Source: Sperchopsis tessellata
Taxonomy: Eukaryota; Arthropoda; Insecta; Coleoptera; Hydrophilidae
Direction: 5' to 3'
Assembly: GCA_033557685.1 (NCBI GenBank)
Contig: JAWQRN010000456.1
Coordinates: forward strand, 1-29,339
Length of the DNA stretch: 29,339 nt
Shown here: positions 1-10,568 of the stretch, in pieces
Position numbering within the stretch: the stretch's first letter is position 1
How the letters are laid out: each line of letters begins with the position of its first letter
Translations under genes and position numbers: made by a program
Notes under the pieces: generated by a model
Told to the model about the DNA's origin: nothing
The model's database searches: none
What the model saw: only the letters and a program-made list of their open reading frames with translations

Positions 1-1
1 G

Positions 2-1013
2 ATAGAGGAAAAATCCATCGAATACAACAAGCCCGCGTACATGTGCTTCGTGGATTTAAAGAGTGTATTCGACAGGGTGAAACGAAAAGACATTCTGAAA
101 CTTCTGAAAGCACAAATAAATAGAAAGCTGCATAATAGACCTAGTTAAATAAGTGAATGACGAACTAAAATAATAACGCCAAATGGAGAAACAGAATACA
201 CAGCTCTAAAGAGAGGAATACGACAGGGGGACTCGCTCAACCCACTGCTGTTCAATATGATCATGGACTAAATAATAAGAGAAGTTAAAAAAAGAGAAGG
301 GTATAGAATGGGGCTTCACAAAATCACCATAATATGCTACGCAGATGACACGGTACAGATAGCGGACAACGAAAATGACCTTCAGCACCACAGCGAAGAA
401 ATACAATATGCAGATATCAGCGGAAAAAACGAAATGCACGGTAATCAGTAACGAACCACGAAGATGCAAACTGGAAGTAGAGGGCAAGATCATATAGCAG
501 GTGATGACATTCAACGACCTAGGAACAGAAATCAACAGCATAAGGAACCTAACAGCAGAACTAACGAGGCAAACCACAAAAGCGCTGAGGGTAAGTGGAT
601 GTCTAAGAGAATTCATATGGAGAAACAAATATATGAACACGGACAGCAAAGTGAGAATATACAAGACAGCGGTGAGACCGATTCTAACGTATGCGGCAGA
701 AACATGAGCAGACACAAGAACAACAAAACATAAAATGAATAATGTGGAGATGAAAACCTTAAGACATATTATAGGCTTGACATTGAGAGACAGGCAAACA
801 AACAGAAGAGTACGAGAGTAATGTAACATTCAGGACGTCAACGAATGGATAAGGGTGAGGAAGAGAAACTGGAATAAGCACGTGAACAGGAAGGCCCCAG
901 AACACCTAGCAAACATATGTAAAAATAACAAACCGTATACCAGAAGACCAGTTGGAAGGCCGCCAAAGAGATGGAAAGATAACCTACAGTCAACAACAAC
1001 AGAGACTGAATAA
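2..1013 (+). pseudogene. 3' part of an RTE-like non-LTR retrotransposon (reverse transcriptase and C-terminal tail), decayed
   Basis: Conceptual translation in frame 2 gives reverse-transcriptase motifs: YMCFVDLKSVFDRV (motif A, 47-88), RGIRQGDSLNPLLFN (motif B, from 212) and CYADDTVQIADN (motif C, catalytic YADD at 338-349). The reading then shifts to frame 3 at about 414. It continues through GTEINSIRNLTAEL and VRIYKTAVRPILTYAAET to a C-terminal VGRPPKRWKDNLQ, which is common in insect RTE-like 'endonuclease-reverse transcriptase' ORFs, and stops at 1011-1013. In-frame stops at 146-148 and 269-271, a stop after AAET and the frameshift show it is dead. The endonuclease and N-terminal RT lie off the window or are lost. 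The clade assignment is by remembered similarity and could be a neighbouring LINE clade; the RT identity is secure. Confidence 0.85.
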
Positions 1014-1014
1014 G

Positions 1015-1027
1015 AAAAAAAAAAAAA
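1015..1027 (+). repeat. poly(A) tract at the LINE 3' end
   Basis: A run of 13 A directly follows the stop codon of the LINE. It fits a 3' tail left by target-primed reverse transcription and places the right edge of that insertion here, with almost no 3' UTR. Confidence 0.65.
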
Positions 1028-1171
1028 CCAGACAAACAGGAGAAATCCTAGTCGCGCGAAGAAGAAAAAGCCTATTGTTGTTACACAACTTTTAATATTT
1101 TCCCATTTTTTACTCGTTGTTTCGACTCGACACATTACAAATACTAAATTATAACGTACATGGAGCAAGAC

Positions 1172-1935
1172 ATTTAGTAGTGTCTATTCAGTGTTTATGT
1201 GCCCGAGGCGAACATAGTTAGTCTTCGCGTTTTGCAATCAATGCAGTGGCAGCATCTATTCGATGGTTGCATATGCTCTTTTCTCCAATCACATTCCCAC
1301 CTAGCCAATCCTCCAACACAAGACTTATCTTTCAATCGCTGATACAGCAAGTATTGGTCTAATATATTTGACTTAAGATGGCACATCGGTGTCACATCTT
1401 ACGAATAAAACTTGCATATAGTGACGTATTTCAATCTATGTTACTGCAACGCATAATTTTTTAATGACATTTTGTTTAAAAAAGTATTTACATTTTGAGT
1501 CTAACAGCCTACTAGCTTACATATGATCAACTCCAAAGTACATACTGGGGCACCGTACCTGAATTCATCCTGCTATAGTTTTGGCATGCCTCCTGAAGTT
1601 ATCAATCTATAGGTTCCATTATTCCTCTTAACAGAAATAATATTTGACTTCATAACTAAAAATTTAGAATTCATTTTTCTAGCAACCGAGAGGAGATAAT
1701 TCGGTCATACAGGGTGAGGAAAAAGAAATGTAACATGGCGACATTTTGTTACTATCTAGGAAAAAAAGTCATTCCGCGGATACATTAGGTAATGCAACAT
1801 TAATTTTTCAAATAGCAATATGTGTTTTGGCAAATTTTTGGGAGTAGCAAGACTTTTTACTTCGGGTAGTACACAAATTTGAATAGGTTACAAAATAAAT
1901 TTTTTGAGAAATTGAAAATTTTGGTATTTAAATAA
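1172..1935 (+). repeat. left arm of a 3.7-kb imperfect palindrome
   Basis: This stretch is the reverse complement, at roughly 75-80% by eye, of 4170-4868. Good landmarks are TGTTTATGTGC at the outer edge, GCCTACTAGCTTACATATGA (about 1507-1526) and GTTTTGGCATGCCTCCTG in the middle. Further in come GAGAGGAGATAATT and the mariner end that starts at 1710. The arm therefore has two parts: an outer unidentified 535 bp and an inner 225 bp that is a mariner terminus. Confidence 0.85.
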
Positions 1936-3196
1936 AAAGTACTAACTAGTTTTATATAAAAAACCTTTATTTAATATAAACCTAGGTAGAAACAAATTAA
2001 TTAGTTTATTCTATATTCAAAATGTTCCCTATTAGCCATTAAACAATGACCTAATCTATCTTGAAAATTTCTTGTAATATTTTTTATTATCATTTTAGGT
2101 GTAATTCTTTCTACCTTTGCTCTATTTCTGGCTTTAAAACCCTCTAAATTATTTGGTCGATATTTGTAGATTACACTTTTGAGACAAACCTATAAAAAAA
2201 ATCAAGAGGATTCAAGTCCAGCGATCGTGATGGTCGTTCTATTTCTCCTCTTCTTCCTATATTTCTGCGATGCAACATATTAAGTAAAAACGCTCTAGCC
2301 AAAGCACCGTAATTTTGAGGAGAGCCATTTTGCTGGAACCATACACGATTGAATTCCTCCTAAGGAAATAAGACTTTCCAAGTCTTCACTATCTCATTTT
2401 GGAGAAGTACTAAATATCTAATTGCAGTCAAAATTCCCTGTATGATGAATGGTCTAATTAAATGTCGTTCATCTAGTAAAGGTTGTTGCGTGACCAATGT
2501 CGATAATTTTGTGTGTTCACATTTCCATTCAGACAAATAGTAGCATCATTGCTGAATATGGTGTTACATCTCTCCATCATTTCTTCACAGAATTGTGCTC
2601 TTCCATCGAAACTATCTTCATTAAGTTCTTGCAGTAGATGGACTTTATAGGGGTGAAAGAATTCTCTTTTTAATACATTTTCATCAGACTTTTGATCGAG
2701 CTTATGATTTAAGGAAATTTGTCTTGTCTTGTCTCTAGCTCTCCAACTTACGATCATCAAAATATCAATTCTTTCTTTTTTAGTAAATCTCTATGATAAT
2801 GCATAATATTTAAAGACTGAAATTTGTGAAAATTAACGAAGTTGTTTTAGTTTTCACGTTATTTGTCACTCAAATAGAGGTTTTATTTTACATAAACCTG
2901 ATTAGTAAGTTTCATTTAAATACGAACATGTGTATGCTATGTATTTGTATGTTATGTAAACTACAAAGTTTTGACCCTATCTGAAGTAAAAAGTCTTGTT
3001 GATCCCAAAAATTAAAAAAAATACACGTTGCTATTTAAAAAGTTAAAGTTGGATTGCCTCACGCCTGAGCGGAATGAAAATTTCGAGGTCATAAAAATAG
3101 AAAGCACCTTTATCAAGCAACTTTTGTTTGAAACATCTTTTTCTAAATTCAATAATAAAAAATATAGCCATATTACATTACTTTTTCTTCTCTCTG
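1710..3196 (-). mobile_element. mariner-like (IS630-Tc1-mariner) element with long terminal inverted repeats
   Basis: The left end reads CAGGGTGAGGAAAAAGAAAT just after a TA at 1708-1709. The right end, read inward on the minus strand, is CAGAGAGAAGAAAAAGTAAT, just before a TA at 3197-3198. This is the TA target duplication expected for the superfamily. The similarity of the two ends goes on for about 230 bp, including ATTTTTGGGA followed by an AAGACTTTTTACTTC block, which is much longer than a typical 30-bp mariner repeat. At about 1.49 kb the size fits a mariner. A decayed transposase lies inside on the minus strand. The element sits within a larger palindrome whose right arm carries yet another right-type end (4170-4355). 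Confidence 0.8.
2020..2800 (-). pseudogene. decayed mariner-like transposase
   Basis: Minus-strand translation gives FHPYKVHLLQELNED followed by FCEEMMERCNTIFSNDATIC and LNGNVNTQNYRHWS (2473-2760). After a frameshift it gives VWFQQNGSPQNYGALARAFL, RRNIGRRGEIERPSRSLDLN and PLDFF, then a tail like ITPKMIIKNITRNFQDRL. This is the catalytic core of insect IS630-Tc1-mariner transposases. The first catalytic aspartate (family FSDE) reads Asn in FSND and the second (family QQDG) reads Asn in QQNG, while the third (LDLNPLD) is kept. Frameshifts and stops, the Asp-to-Asn changes and no recognisable N-terminal helix-turn-helix show it is inactive. The order on the minus strand matches the element's boundaries. 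Confidence 0.85.
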
Positions 3197-4169
3197 TATA
3201 AATGTCATAAGACTTATAATTGTTGTCACTCAGAGAAAAACGACGTGGTTTAGAATACTAAAACGAAATAATTAGTAGAAAGTTAATAGAGCAAATTAAT
3301 TATATTTAGTTTATAGAGATCTAAAAGCAGTTATGTGGATGTTTGGGAATACATTTGGGTTTGCAACGCTCACTAATGAATTATTTACGTATTTACTTAT
3401 TGGTCTGGATGGTAAATATATGTTTCAGAAAATATATGTGACGAACCTCGCCGGCTGAGAATATTTCGCTGCGTTTTTCTGGTCTGTTATAAGAATATGA
3501 CTGCTACACCTTTTTCCTCTTTATCGTTTATTGCTTTTGGCATAAAAAGGAAAAAGTTATTTATGAGTCATTCATTCATTCATATACACATCTCACGTTT
3601 GAAATGTTTACTCGACGTCAAATTATATGTAAAATTTGTCTTGATTGATTGGAGTTTCGAGACTTTCATGTGGCTTTTTGTTATTTTAAAGATGTTTTAC
3701 TTAACAAAGCTATAACATCACGTGTACAGCCTGTTTTGTTTTTTGAAATTTTTGTTAGGTAAAGATTGAAAGATTTGAGTTGATTGTTTATATACATCGT
3801 AATATTTTCTTTTGTTTCTATGCAAAACATAGTTTCAAATTACAAAGTGCTCTGAACGTACATAAAACACTTTTTTGTAAACATTTACTATTGCAGCACA
3901 CATTAGAATAGGTTTGTTAAAGAATAGTTTACATATTTATGTTTGATAGAATACTTAATAATATTAAAATAGAAGGATACAGTTTCAAAACACATAACTT
4001 TATTTAAAATTATTTCAAGACAAAGGATCGCTGCGAGTCTCTATTGAAGTAGTTTATACCAGAAAATGCTTATTTTTGTTGTTACTTTGGTGTATTGTCT
4101 TTGGTCCAAGCTTGGTTTCAAAACTAGCCAACTTGGTCTGCAAGCCACTAAAAATATACAGCAAATATT
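3197..4169. other. loop region of the palindrome, no gene recognised
   Basis: AT-rich sequence between the mariner right end and the right palindrome arm. The 72-codon open frame at 3497-3715 has no recognisable domain. The last part contains one copy of the dispersed repeat also seen at 5271-5416. Confidence 0.5.
3975..4118 (+). repeat. dispersed repeat family A, copy 1
   Basis: About 145 bp running from GGATACAGTTTCAAAACACA to GTCCAAGCTTGG. It matches the reverse complement of 5271-5416 over nearly its full length; shared blocks include AAAACACATAACTTTATTT, GATCGCTGCG and GTTACTTTGGTGTATT. No protein is encoded. It may be a short MITE or a retroelement tail. Confidence 0.75.
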
Positions 4170-4868
4170 AGGAGCAATTTTCTATGAATTTTTCTCAAAC
4201 ATTTTATTATATAACCTATCAAAATTTGTATACTACCCGAAGTGAAAAGTCTTGCTGCTCCCAAAAGCACCATTTACCAAGCTACTATTGTCTGAATTTC
4301 TTTTTGTAAATAGTAATAAAATGTAGCCATGTTACATTACTTTTTCCTCACTTTGTATCACCCAATTATCTCCTCTCTGTTACTGATGCCAACGTGTTTT
4401 TGAAATTTTTAGTTATGAAGCCAAATATCATTTCTGCTAAGAGGAAGAATGGAATCTATATATTGACAGGAGGCATGCCAAAACTATAACAAGCTTAACC
4501 CATATTCGACGCCCCAGTATGTACTTTGCAGTTGATCATATGTAAGCTAGTAGGCTGCCAAAAAAAAAACAAATGCAAATACTTTTTTATACTAAATGTT
4601 ATTAAAATAGTATGCGACGCAGTATCAGTGGTAGAAGTATGCTACTACATGCAAGTTTTATTCGTAAGATGTTTCATGTGAGTTGTCATCTTACGTCAAA
4701 TATATTAGACCAATGCATGCGGTATCATCGACTGAAAGATACATCTTGTGTTGGAGTGATGGGAGGGAAGAGTATATCCAATATATATTGCGTTGATTTC
4801 AAAAGGCAAATACTAACTTTTAAAAAGTTTACGTTTCGAGCACATAAACATTGAATATGCACTATTAG
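4170..4868 (-). repeat. right arm of the 3.7-kb palindrome, carrying a second mariner right end
   Basis: Reverse-complement partner of 1172-1935. The inner part (4170-4355) ends in a right-type mariner terminus whose inward reading starts CAAAGTGAGGAAAAAGTAAT; it is followed by TA at 4356-4357. The outer part (4358-4868) mirrors the unidentified outer sequence of the left arm and ends near GCACATAAACATTGAATATG. The open frames here (4612-4854 on +, 4725-4997 on -) are chance frames inside the repeat. Confidence 0.85.
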
Positions 4869-5009
4869 AGGTCCTACTCCATATACTTTATAATTTAGTA
4901 TTTTTAATGAACTAATAAACACCGAAAAACACAGCACAAGTTTGATTTGTTTCATGCTTTTTTTAATATAAATCAATTCACGATCTGGGTTGTCCAACGG
5001 TGAAATTAG

Positions 5010-5740
5010 TCAAAAATCTTGGGATAGTATGGACGCGGTTGATACTAAACTAATCGTGGATATGTTTGTGCAATATTTTGGAGTGGAATAGTAATTCATG
5101 TGGTCATGATAATGTTCCAATATTTGTTATTAAGCACTGTGTTGACATTCTTTCTTCAGTGCTTACCCACTTAATAAATTTGTTATTTCAGACAGGATAC
5201 GTCTCTAATTAATTGAAAATCTCAAAAATCATACCTGTATTTAGGAAGGGTAGCCATGCAGAAATAAGCATCTGACCAAGCCTGGACCCGCGATAATACA
5301 CCAAAGTAACACAAAGATAAGCATTTTTTGGTATAGACTACTGCAAGGGAGACACGCAGCGATCTTTTGTCTTGAAATAGTTCAAAATAAAGTTATGTGT
5401 TTTAAAACTGTAACCATCCATTTCAATATAATTATGTTTTTGCACACGACGTAGTCTACTTTCAACTTATTAGCATGGATTTCGTCAAAATTTCTTCACT
5501 GAATCAGCCATGCAAGGGCTTCGACAGGGTCGATCATTCCCCACTACTTGAAAAACTACAATGGTACGAGATTCGCAGGCTGGAACAGGAGTGGTCTTGG
5601 TGACAGGCGCCTGTACGTGTCACTCAATGGATCTGCTTCTGATCTTGATGATATCACCGCCGGCGTGCCTCAGGGAGTTATACTTGGCCCAATATTATTT
5701 AATATATTTTTAAACAATCTGCACTGACGCCGATTTCGTG
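5010..5740 (+). pseudogene. Jockey/CR1-type LINE reverse transcriptase fragment, interrupted
   Basis: Pieces of one RT ORF occur in the right order. First is a linker like DTKLIVDMFVQYF (about 5040-5085). Next is KHCVDILSSVLTHLINLLFQ (from about 5132), leading through TGYVSN and LKISKIIPVFRKGS. After an inserted repeat comes HGFRQNFFTESAM (about 5474-5512), then GFDRVDHSPLLEKL (motif A) and LGDRRLYVSLNGS leading to ITAGVPQGVILGPILFN (motif B, about 5655-5700). The YADD box is missing. Frame changes, a stop and missing blocks make it a dead fragment. Motif spacing and wording fit the Jockey/CR1 group rather than RTE. Confidence 0.85.
5271..5416 (-). repeat. dispersed repeat family A, copy 2, inserted in a LINE
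   Basis: Inverted copy of 3975-4118. It sits between two RT blocks of the Jockey/CR1-like fragment, so it inserted after that LINE. The coding match stops at about 5270 and resumes at about 5470, giving an approximate insertion footprint. Confidence 0.75.
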
Positions 5741-5874
5741 GTTTTTAATAATAACCAACGTATTTACTTGGAATTGCTGATTGATTTGCATGGGGAACTG
5801 GTAGCGCAGGCCATGCGTGCTAATTTCCTGGGGCTAGCCAAATAGTAAGTCTTCCCTCGTTATACATTTATTCT

Positions 5875-6061
5875 ATGTTGATGTACGTTTTTCAGCATCA
5901 AGATTCCTTTCAGAGGAACTTACATGTGCATAAATATCTTAGGCCGGATGTCCTAAACTACACTAGGTTTGTAAAAAGTTCATTTTATCGGATAATAGTC
6001 TTATTTAACAAGATGCCGAGAAGAATTTTAACACTTGGAACGAAATATGTATTTCTTCTTC
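5875..6061 (+). pseudogene. probable C-terminal tail of the same Jockey/CR1-type LINE
   Basis: The open frame includes HVHKYLRPDVLNYTRFVKSS followed by FYRIIVLFNKMPRRIL. This resembles the 'R-hydrophobic-P...SF.Y...LFN.LP..I' end of Jockey/CR1 ORF2 proteins. It lies downstream of the RT fragment on the same strand. The YADD and thumb segments that should lie between are not visible, so either a deletion occurred or this is a separate fragment. Confidence 0.45.
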
Positions 6062-6097
6062 TTCATGTACCGTATCCTTTCAGAACATTGGTAACCA

Positions 6098-6410
6098 TCA
6101 CAGCAAATTGAATCTTGTGATAGCTAGGCTTAAGAGCGTGTTGGTGTTTACGCCATACCAGTCACATAGGCTTTTCAACCATGATGTTTTTCTACAACCT
6201 GAACTTATATTACATGCCATTTTTCCTTGCATGATGTTCTGCAGCAGTCCGTACTTTTGTCCTCTTGTCACATGTTCGAAATATCCAAACTTACTTCTTT
6301 TTATGGTGCTTGCAATATCTGTTTTGTTGTTTAAACGGCCCAATATCTCGGAATTGCGAAATATTTCCAACCATGCTATCTCTAATAGAACAGCAAAAGT
6401 ATTTTGCAAG
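6098..6410 (-). pseudogene. C-terminal fragment of an RTE-like LINE ORF
   Basis: Minus-strand translation gives FRNSEILGRLNNKTDIASTI, then KRSKFGYFEHVTRGQKYGLL and QNIMQGKMACNISSGCRKTS followed by WLKSLCDWYG. This is the tail seen in many insect endonuclease-reverse transcriptase ORFs: 'EILRR', 'IKRRKL.YFGH..RG..Y.LL..I..GKI', 'GRR..SWL..LR.W'. No RT motif is attached upstream. It abuts, in the opposite direction, the Jockey-type tail ending near 6061. The overlapping plus-strand open frames (6108-6416, 6265-6495) are shadows. Confidence 0.75.
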
Positions 6411-6481
6411 AAGTAACGGAAACTCAAGCGTATCTGTTCAACACACGATATTCCTAAAATACAGTCCGTTCTTATATACAA

Positions 6482-7847
6482 TTATGTCTAAATGAAAATG
6501 CCCAACGTATAATACAGCAAATTGTATATTACTATCAGCAGTTTAAGTCGCATTAGTTAATCCACGATAGCGATCAGAATAAGTTACCACAAATAAACAA
6601 AAAAATTTTTATGCCAAGGATTAACCTTATACACAGGTATTCATTTCGGTGAAGAGAGTCGCAGAGAGATAGCTGACATTTGAACCCTAAAACGTCCGTT
6701 ATATTCGTCGGGTTGCTCACTGATTTTATTTATTATTAAAGATTCTACGACTTATATATAATATTTTTCATAAACTATTTCCTTTGTTTCCTAAATAACT
6801 TGCAGAAGAGTTCTACTTCATTTTAGTTTTATTATTCAATTATTACTTTATCTTATTCTTACTGCATTTAATATATTCAAGGTTTATTTTATCACTAGAT
6901 CTAATTTATTCTTCTGAGTGCGAGGCAGACGACATCGAATAACTGTGTTTGAATTTGTTGAAAGGTGTGACGTACTCACGTTAGTAGCAAGGTGTAGATG
7001 TACGCAGTGGCTCCTTAAATGAACTACTAGATACTTTGATATACCGTTTTGGCTATCTACAAGATTTTGTGGATAATATAGAAGTTTGGGGCCATAGACC
7101 GCGTCACCGAAGGCTTTTGTTTACTGAGGTGGTTGAATATAGATATATGTTTGGGTTGTCTCGTTGGAGATTCTGATCCAAGATCTGATACAAGATCCAC
7201 CCAAATGGCGCGATGTTTTTCATTGTCTGAGGATGCCTGTCACGCATTATAAGAACTCTTTCATGGTCTACTCTTAAGCCATTCTCAGTGTCATTTTATT
7301 CCGTCTATATTTTCTACGAACCAACTTAAACATATTACTTCATAATTTATTTGAAATATTCGGGGTAATAAAATTTTATAAATCATATTAAATTTAATCG
7401 ACTTCCACAACTATCATCTTCTCGAGTTCATTCGTTGAAGTAACATCACTCGCCTTGAAAATGCTCCTTTTATAAATCATGTTTGATTATTAGTTAAATT
7501 ACTGTCGAATATTGTCTTGCATAAGAATATTCAGAAATGTTTTGATATTTTCTTATTCTTTGTAAAGTTTAAATTTTATGTTCATGTTCAGGTACGATAA
7601 TACGGTCATCTCAAAGATCACTTGTTTCATTTTTCCTATGAAATGTGTAAGCACATCAAGATTTCCATACTGAGGATTGGTGATTCCATTTTATCTCTAG
7701 GTTTTAATGTTAAGTTGGTGTCAGACTATAGCTCCCGGAATTGCAAATCAGACCTGTACAACTGAGCAAGCTTATCACGATAGGCATTTTACTACTCAAG
7801 TTCTTCCGTCCTGAGGGTCAAAATTACCGTTTGTTTCTCCTAATGGA
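6482..7847. other. AT-rich non-coding stretch
   Basis: No protein domain, RNA gene or terminal repeat was recognised here. A short reading at about 7020-7170 (IEVWGHRPRHRRLLFTEVV) has slightly higher GC but does not match a family I can name. This could be an intron, intergenic DNA or old transposon remains. Confidence 0.4.
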
Positions 7848-7905
7848 CAAGTACATACTTGTAATTTATTTATCTAATGATAAATAAATTACAAGTATGT
7901 ACTTG
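7848..7905. repeat. perfect 27-bp inverted repeat with a 4-nt loop
   Basis: The left arm 7848-7874 begins CAAGTACATACTTG. The right arm 7879-7905 is its exact reverse complement, and the loop is TAAT (7875-7878). All 27 pairs match, and pairing stops abruptly on both sides (A7847 opposite A7906). The arms are themselves nearly self-complementary at CAAGTACATACTTG. A transcript of either strand would fold into a long hairpin. Confidence 0.95.
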
Positions 7906-9734
7906 ACAGTTACACAAAATTTATTCATGGGTCCAACTTTATTTTCACTAGACAATCATGTCATTTTCCCTTCGCTGTCCATAGCAAGTATTGTATCTTC
8001 GAGAGGGTAAAAATCCTCATAGGCCGGATTGTTTCAGTATATACCCATATACTTTATCAAGTAATACTAATGGTTATTTTTATATTATATCAAAGCTTGT
8101 TATATGTTCCGTGTAACACCTTTAACGACAATATCACTGCTACGGCCCATTACAAATCCATCGAAATCAGTAAACCTCAAAATGTTTTCGTCATAATGAT
8201 ATTATAGCACCTTTACTTTTTATCATCAGTAATTCACAAAATACATCCATCTGCTTTTCTTGTTTACAACCGACGCATATCGAACCTACTTATTATATAT
8301 TGCTGAATCTACAGTTTCGACTTCATCGAATCTGTCCACATTTCGAGTTATCATCAGTAGTCATGAGTATAAATACTAAAATAGCTCCTTTATTTCAGAT
8401 ACAATTAATTGTACAACGGTTTGGTGATTTTCGACAGTGATAATACTTGCTGCATTATAATTTAATTTGCAGCATCGTATACTATTGTACCATAGAGCAT
8501 TATTTGTCTATTTGCATTTTAAATATAATTGATTTTTATTATAAAATTTCTAATTAACTTCACTATTGTCTACGATTATTTCATTTATATTTAAACCATA
8601 AAATAAAACTTCTGAAAAGTCACATAATTATCTGTAATTATTTTGTACATTATACGGCATTTAGATTATTTAAACATTTTCCTTTTATTATATTTCTCTT
8701 TTATTAATAGTTAAAATAAATATTAAAATTTACATTAATTGTAGCGGGTAATCCACAGCATCTTGTTATTTGAGATATTAGAGGATGCTTGAACACTTAA
8801 TTTAGTAACACAAAAGGAATTTCATTTAATTTATAACTGCACAATACCTTTTTACTTCATGCGACTATTGCATTCCTGTTTTTTCAAAATTAATACGTTT
8901 CGATGTTCAAATATTTAAGGTGAGGGTATAACCTTGTATTGTTCATCAAGTGGCTATCATCGGGAATATCTATGCTATATTGAATGAGTCTTTTTATATA
9001 ATGTAATGCTGGTACAGTGTGGGGTTATTCACAAAGGTGCTAGGATTGTCAGACACCCTCCCCTTGAACCTGGATAGTCATAAGATGTTCGAAACATATT
9101 ATGTAATACCTTTTTTATACTGTTTTCATATTCATAGGTATATCACCCCAACCATCCCCATGGTAGCATACAGAACGTAGTCATGTACACTACCACCCCC
9201 TTCATCCTGGATCATCGCAAACAATTATTAATAAAATAAATGATTTTTCTTCTTCTACTCATTCATATACATATGTTCACAATGGTAACATAGAAGAATC
9301 TCCAAATGTGATTATATCATGCAATTCATGAAAAAAACATTTATTTATTTATTAAGATTTATGGTGTCATCGATGAGTAAAGACAGCTACTTTTATAGAG
9401 CTTTTTGCAGTGGAGTGTTCCCACAATAACTGAAACCAGATGTCTCTAATGCAGTCCAATTTCACTTTTATTACTAATTTAAAGGCATTTGATTAAGTCA
9501 TGCACACTAGGCATTCATTATTTATGTCTGTGAATGGTGAGCTCTTTACGTATCAACATGGGTTTCGACGAAAGCATTCAAAAGCTTTTGCATATTCCAG
9601 GTGGAACTTACTCGGTTTATAAATTTTTATGAATAATATGAACTGATTATTATTATAATTTCATGGTAGACAAATCAACAATATCAGGTTTATATCTTAG
9701 TTCCTAATCTTGTCAACCATAAACATATAAAATA
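7906..9734. other. AT-rich non-coding stretch with one weak LINE trace
   Basis: No gene was recognised. At about 9552-9593 the plus strand reads YQHGFRRKHSKAFA, which resembles the 'QHGFR...ST' block of Jockey/CR1-type reverse transcriptases. A motif-A-like reading, FITNLKAFD (about 9465-9492), lies upstream, which is the wrong order for one RT. These may be shreds of LINEs or chance. Confidence 0.35.
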
Positions 9735-10300
9735 GATGTCGTACGAGGAATCACAAATACACATATTACACCCAGATTACTGACTAGAAATACTAAATGA
9801 AAAAATACACACGCTCAAAAACAATAACTATCAATCAAACCTCATAAACAAAATAATAAAAAATAACCCATAAATAATTAATACAAGAACGAAAAGTCTG
9901 ACAAAATACCTACTTCTAAGGATAGTCCGTACACATCAAAAAAAAATTGCACACAAAAATAAAATTAACTTCAAAACACTCAAAATACGACTCAAAACTA
10001 AACACACACTGTATATAAAATACAATGCAGAACTGTGAGAACTGTTACATAGGTCAATGTAACAATACCTTAAACCATATTAAAATAACATAAAGCTAGT
10101 ATAATAGGAATAAATAATGAAAACATCATTTTAATTTCGATATTACCTCAATTTTATGTAAAGAAAAAAATAGCAAAGGAAGAAAAATATCGGAAGTGAT
10201 ACAAACTAAAAACATAACCACTACACAGTTAACGACAGACCTGACATAGACAAACTAAATACAATATACCATATCTTGTAAAACACACCGCCACAAAGAC
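9735..10300 (+). pseudogene. Penelope-like element remnant 1 (RT thumb end and GIY-YIG endonuclease)
   Basis: Plus-strand readings fit the C-terminal half of Penelope-like retroelement proteins. SYEESQIHILHPDY and LEILNEKIHTLKNNNYQSNL, followed by INKIIKNN, resemble the end of the RT ('LSHP.FH..NL..I...L..N.YP..FI...I'). HIKKKLHTKIKLTSK follows. VYKIQC then CENCYIGQC (10,034-10,060), split by a one-base shift, is the GIY-YIG signature 'YKI.C..C...YIG'. ILCKEKNSKGRKISEVIQTK (about 10,150-10,210) matches the downstream 'E...KRKI.E...I' block. Several frameshifts and stops show decay. PLEs encode RT plus endonuclease and insert by target-primed reverse transcription. The RT core is absent. Confidence 0.7.
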
Positions 10301-10568
10301 ACGTATTCCTTCATAGCATATTAATTAAACTCAATTTTATATATTTCAATTTCAACCACAACACAAGTCACCTACAGTAGAATATAAAAACTAAAAGAAA
10401 ACAAACAAATCGACTTCAATATTTGTCATTCGCAGGTACGATGAAGAGCTTCAGTATTAATAAAATATTTAAAATAAACTTCAATTATAAACCTATAAAT
10501 TATTACCTGGCTTATATATTTTTCCGCTTGTCAAAAATATTCTTTATCTCTTTTATAATATTCCTATA

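Noticed and set aside
206..1168. Long minus-strand open frames (206-829, 830-1168)
   Set aside because: They are antisense to the plus-strand RT motifs and give only hydrophobic low-complexity peptides, as expected for shadows of A-rich LINE DNA.
7020..7170. Possible transposase-like reading (GHRPRHRRLLFTEVVEY)
   Set aside because: I could not match it to Harbinger or any other family motif, and the frame is short with flanking stops.
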